DNA of 6,113 nucleotides from Erysipelotrichaceae bacterium. GTDB lineage: Bacteria; Bacillota_I; Bacilli_A; Erysipelotrichales; Erysipelotrichaceae. The DNA is taken from NCBI GenBank assembly GCA_017418585.1, contig JAFONG010000045.1:1-6113 (forward strand), given 5' to 3'. The position numbers and the translations under genes are program-made. The notes below the pieces were generated by a model that saw only the letters and a program-made list of their open reading frames with translations, was not told the origin of the DNA and did not search any database. Position 1 is the stretch's first letter. Every line of letters starts with the position of its first letter. This document shows, in pieces, positions 4,072 to 6,113 of this stretch.

Positions 4072-5133
4072 ATGAAAATCGCGATTGTTGCCGGAGGGAC
4101 GGGAGGACATATCTATCCTGCTCTGACTCTGGCGGAAGCATTGCAGAACAGAGGACACGAGATCACCTTCATCGGTTCTAACGACCGGATGGAAAAGGAT
4201 CTGATTCCGGGCAAAGGATTCCCTTATATCGGTCTGGATGTTGTTACGACAAGGGGAGGCATCATGCAGAAATGCAGGAGTCTTTTATCCATTTTCTTCG
4301 CTTACAGGAAATGCTTGAAGATTCTGAAAGGCTACGACATGGCGATCGGTTTTGGCAACTACATTTCGATCCCGGTCATGGAGGCGGCAGCGAAACTGAA
4401 ACTGAAGACCGTCATCCATGAGCAGAACTCTTTTGTAGGGCGAGCCAACCGCCTGCTGGACAGGAAGGCCGATCTGATCATCGGATCCTATGAAGAAAAC
4501 AGGAAACAGTTTTCCAATCCGAATCTGAAGATCCTGGGTAATCCGCAGTCATCCAAGGCGTATGAAATCAAAGAAGATCCGCAGGTCATAAGGGATCTGT
4601 CTCTGGATCCGGACAAGAAGACGGTCGTCATCTTCATGGGTTCTCTGGGTTCTGCCAGCGTCAACAGGATCCTGATGGATTACTTCGATCTGACAGACGG
4701 TTCCTACCAGATCATCTATGCGACCGGAGCCTCTCACTACGAAACGGTCAGAAACAGGGTTAAAGACAGCGATTACCTGAAAGTATTCGAACGTATTGAC
4801 GGAATCAACGTGATGAAGAATTCCGACCTGCTGGTATGCAGGGCAGGGGCTACCACGATTTCCGAGATCTGTGCCATCGGCATGCCGGCGATCCTGATCC
4901 CTTCGCCGTTTGTCCCAAACAACCACCAGTTCTACAACGCCAAGGCGCTTGCGGACAGGGATGCTGCCGTACTGATCGAAGAGAAAGATTTAAGTCCGCT
5001 ATTGCTTAATGACACGGTCAATAGTATGATAAACGACAGAAACAGATTGAATGAACTGAAAGAAAACGCCCTGAAGCTTGGAAATCCGAATGTTCTGGAT
5101 GACATGATCAAGGCGATTGAAGAACTATGCTAG
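4072..5133 (+). CDS. murG: MurG, lipid II synthase (UDP-GlcNAc:lipid I N-acetylglucosaminyltransferase)
   Basis: MurG transfers GlcNAc from UDP-GlcNAc to lipid I at the inner face of the membrane, making lipid II for peptidoglycan. At 353 residues it has the family length and a GT-B layout. It shows the N-terminal glycine loop GGTGGHIYPAL (8-18), the acceptor-side GFGNYIS (93-99), HEQNS (116-120), GNP (156-158), the second glycine loop MGSLGSASVN (189-198), the donor-binding CRAGATTISE with Glu265 (256-265), and NNHQFYNAKAL (283-293). Several signatures are variant: GFGN for the usual GFGG, GSLGS for GGSQG, HEQNS for HEQNA, and no Arg just after GNP. The start matches family N-termini, although there is only a weak Shine-Dalgarno (GAGATGG). 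The end overlaps murB by 7 bp, so the two are co-translated. It begins the wall/division cluster. Confidence 0.96.
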   Translation: MKIAIVAGGTGGHIYPALTLAEALQNRGHEITFIGSNDRMEKDLIPGKGFPYIGLDVVTTRGGIMQKCRSLLSIFFAYRKCLKILKGYDMAIGFGNYISIPVMEAAAKLKLKTVIHEQNSFVGRANRLLDRKADLIIGSYEENRKQFSNPNLKILGNPQSSKAYEIKEDPQVIRDLSLDPDKKTVVIFMGSLGSASVNRILMDYFDLTDGSYQIIYATGASHYETVRNRVKDSDYLKVFERIDGINVMKNSDLLVCRAGATTISEICAIGMPAILIPSPFVPNNHQFYNAKALADRDAAVLIEEKDLSPLLLNDTVNSMINDRNRLNELKENALKLGNPNVLDDMIKAIEELC

Positions 5134-6014
5134 AAACGTTTTTAAAAAGTCATGGCGAATACCATGACGATAAATACTTTAAAGATCTTACGACATTAAA
5201 GATGGGCGGATACATCAGGCATTTTGTTCTGCCTGAAACGGTGGACGACCTGAAGGTGATCATTGCCTATCTGAAGAGCAAGCGCATCATTTTCAAGGTG
5301 ATCGGCAACGGATCGAATCTGGTCTGCGGGGAATCGGACTACAACGGCGTAGTGATCTGTCTGAAGAAAATCAATTCTTTTGAAATAAACAATGACGAGC
5401 TTTATGTGGAAGCGGGTGTTCTGGCGCCTGTATTGGCGCAGACTCTGGCAAAGCAGGGCCTCAGCTGCATGGAGTTCGCTTCAGGTATCCCGGGATGCAT
5501 CGGCGGGCTGATCTACATGAATGCCGGCGCATACAGGAGTTCGATGTCGGATGTAATCAGAGAAGTGCTGGTGCTGAAGGATGATGAACTGGTCTGGATG
5601 AACAACGATGAACTGCAGTTCTCCTACCGTCATTCCATCTTCCATGACCATCCGCGCTGGGTCGTCGTAGCCGCCAGACTGAAACTGGAAAGAAAAGATC
5701 CGAAAGACATTGAAGCGCTGATGAAAGACAGACTGGACAGAAGAAAGAGCACACAGCCCCTGGATAAACCGAGTGCGGGATCCTGTTTCAGAAATCCGGA
5801 TGACCAGTTTGCCTGGAAACTGATTGACGGGATCGGTTATCGCGGTTTTGCGGTAGGGGATGTCAGCGTATCGGATAAACACTCCAATTTCATCGTCAAC
5901 AACGGTCAGGGTACGGCCGAGGATTATCTGTCGATTGCCTGCCAGATCCAGGACAAAGTCAAAGAGAAGTACGGGATCAGACTGATCATGGAAGGCGAGA
6001 AATTCAATTGCTGA
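5127..6014 (+). CDS. murB: MurB, UDP-N-acetylenolpyruvoylglucosamine reductase
   Basis: This cytosolic FAD enzyme reduces the enolpyruvyl group of UDP-GlcNAc-enolpyruvate with NADPH to give UDP-MurNAc. At 295 residues it has type II MurB features: TTLKMGG (22-28), the FAD-binding GNGSNLV (60-66), SGIPGCIGGLIYMNAGAY (119-136), SYRHSIF with the active-site Arg168 (166-172), RRKSTQPLDKPSAGSCFRNP with the proton-donor Ser219 (205-224), KLIDGIGYRGFAVGDVSVSDKH-type C-terminal core (231-252), and a final Glu289 in RLIMEGEKF that aligns with the catalytic Glu. The type I insertion is absent. The ATG lies inside the end of murG (7-bp overlap). MurG (lipid II) and MurB (an early cytosolic step) side by side is common in Bacillota wall clusters. 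Confidence 0.96.
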   Translation: MLETFLKSHGEYHDDKYFKDLTTLKMGGYIRHFVLPETVDDLKVIIAYLKSKRIIFKVIGNGSNLVCGESDYNGVVICLKKINSFEINNDELYVEAGVLAPVLAQTLAKQGLSCMEFASGIPGCIGGLIYMNAGAYRSSMSDVIREVLVLKDDELVWMNNDELQFSYRHSIFHDHPRWVVVAARLKLERKDPKDIEALMKDRLDRRKSTQPLDKPSAGSCFRNPDDQFAWKLIDGIGYRGFAVGDVSVSDKHSNFIVNNGQGTAEDYLSIACQIQDKVKEKYGIRLIMEGEKFNC

Positions 6015-6113
6015 ACGAAAAGAAGAAACTGCTGGATATGAATGCCTTATTCTATATCCGGAGAAATAAAAAGATCACCGATAGAAACCAGAAGATCAGG
6101 AACGTCTGTTTCG
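6008..6113 (+). CDS. ftsQ: Probable FtsQ/DivIB cell-division protein, N-terminus only (partial)
   Basis: An open frame runs off the window after murB. From a TTG at 6008 it reads with a start followed by LNEKKKLLDMNALFYIRR and NKKITDRNQKIRNVCF. It is highly basic, as expected for the cytosolic tail that precedes the single membrane helix of FtsQ/DivIB, and the order murG-murB-divIB is well known in Bacillota. The start is uncertain. The TTG at 6008 would overlap murB by 7 bp, matching the murG/murB junction, with a GGCGAG-like site 8 nt upstream. The ATG at 6038 is in frame but lacks a Shine-Dalgarno. The membrane helix and POTRA domain lie outside the window, so the name depends on context. 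Confidence 0.55.
   Translation, partial: MLNEKKKLLDMNALFYIRRNKKITDRNQKIRNVCF

Noticed and set aside
1..6113. CRISPR arrays, tRNA/rRNA genes, insertion sequences, toxin-antitoxin pairs, prophage structural genes
   Set aside because: No repeat-spacer pattern, cloverleaf, transposase motif or phage structural gene was seen. The CI-like repressor could suggest a prophage, but it is flanked by core genes and paired with dinB.

Overview
The window looks like a chromosomal segment of a Gram-positive bacterium of the Bacillota, most likely an Erysipelotrichia-type lineage. The evidence is the murG-murB-(ftsQ/divIB) gene order, Bacillota-style TATAAT promoters and Shine-Dalgarno sites, very compact intergenic spaces, and an EF-P with an unusual loop (N-K-T-A-M in place of V-K-P-G-K). 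The lineage is inferred from family resemblance recalled from memory; no database was searched.

Layout. Positions 1-83 hold the 3' end of an unrecognised plus-strand gene. efp (elongation factor P, 120-677, plus) follows from its own probable promoter. It converges on trxB (thioredoxin reductase, 723-1640, minus), and the two share one hairpin that can terminate transcription both ways. Upstream of trxB on the minus strand lies a two-gene unit: dinB (Y-family DNA polymerase, 1907-3127) and a translationally coupled small conserved-looking protein (1674-1910). Divergent from dinB is a plus-strand unit: a LexA/HdiR-like self-cleaving repressor (3219-3812) and a stop-start-coupled two-helix membrane protein (3812-4036), closed by an intrinsic terminator. 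The dcw-type wall and division cluster then begins: murG (4072-5133), murB (5127-6014) and the first codons of a probable ftsQ/divIB (from 6008, cut by the window edge).

How the parts fit. The most informative stretch is the roughly 90-base dinB/repressor intergenic region. It holds two back-to-back promoters and two identical-format 19-bp palindromes (ACTTGA-N7-TCAAGT). One fills the -35/-10 spacer of the dinB promoter and the other covers the -35 of the repressor promoter. With a C-terminal S24 peptidase domain that has an Ala-Gly cleavage site and a Ser/Lys dyad, this reads as a self-contained SOS-like damage switch. It would control a translesion polymerase, a small coupled protein and a small coupled membrane protein, right next to the division gene cluster. 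The membrane protein sits where several bacteria keep an SOS-induced division inhibitor next to lexA; that role is a hypothesis only.

Other points of note are EF-P with Met at the loop-tip position normally occupied by the modified Lys, and dinB and murG with -10 boxes so close to their start codons that their mRNAs should be leaderless or nearly so.
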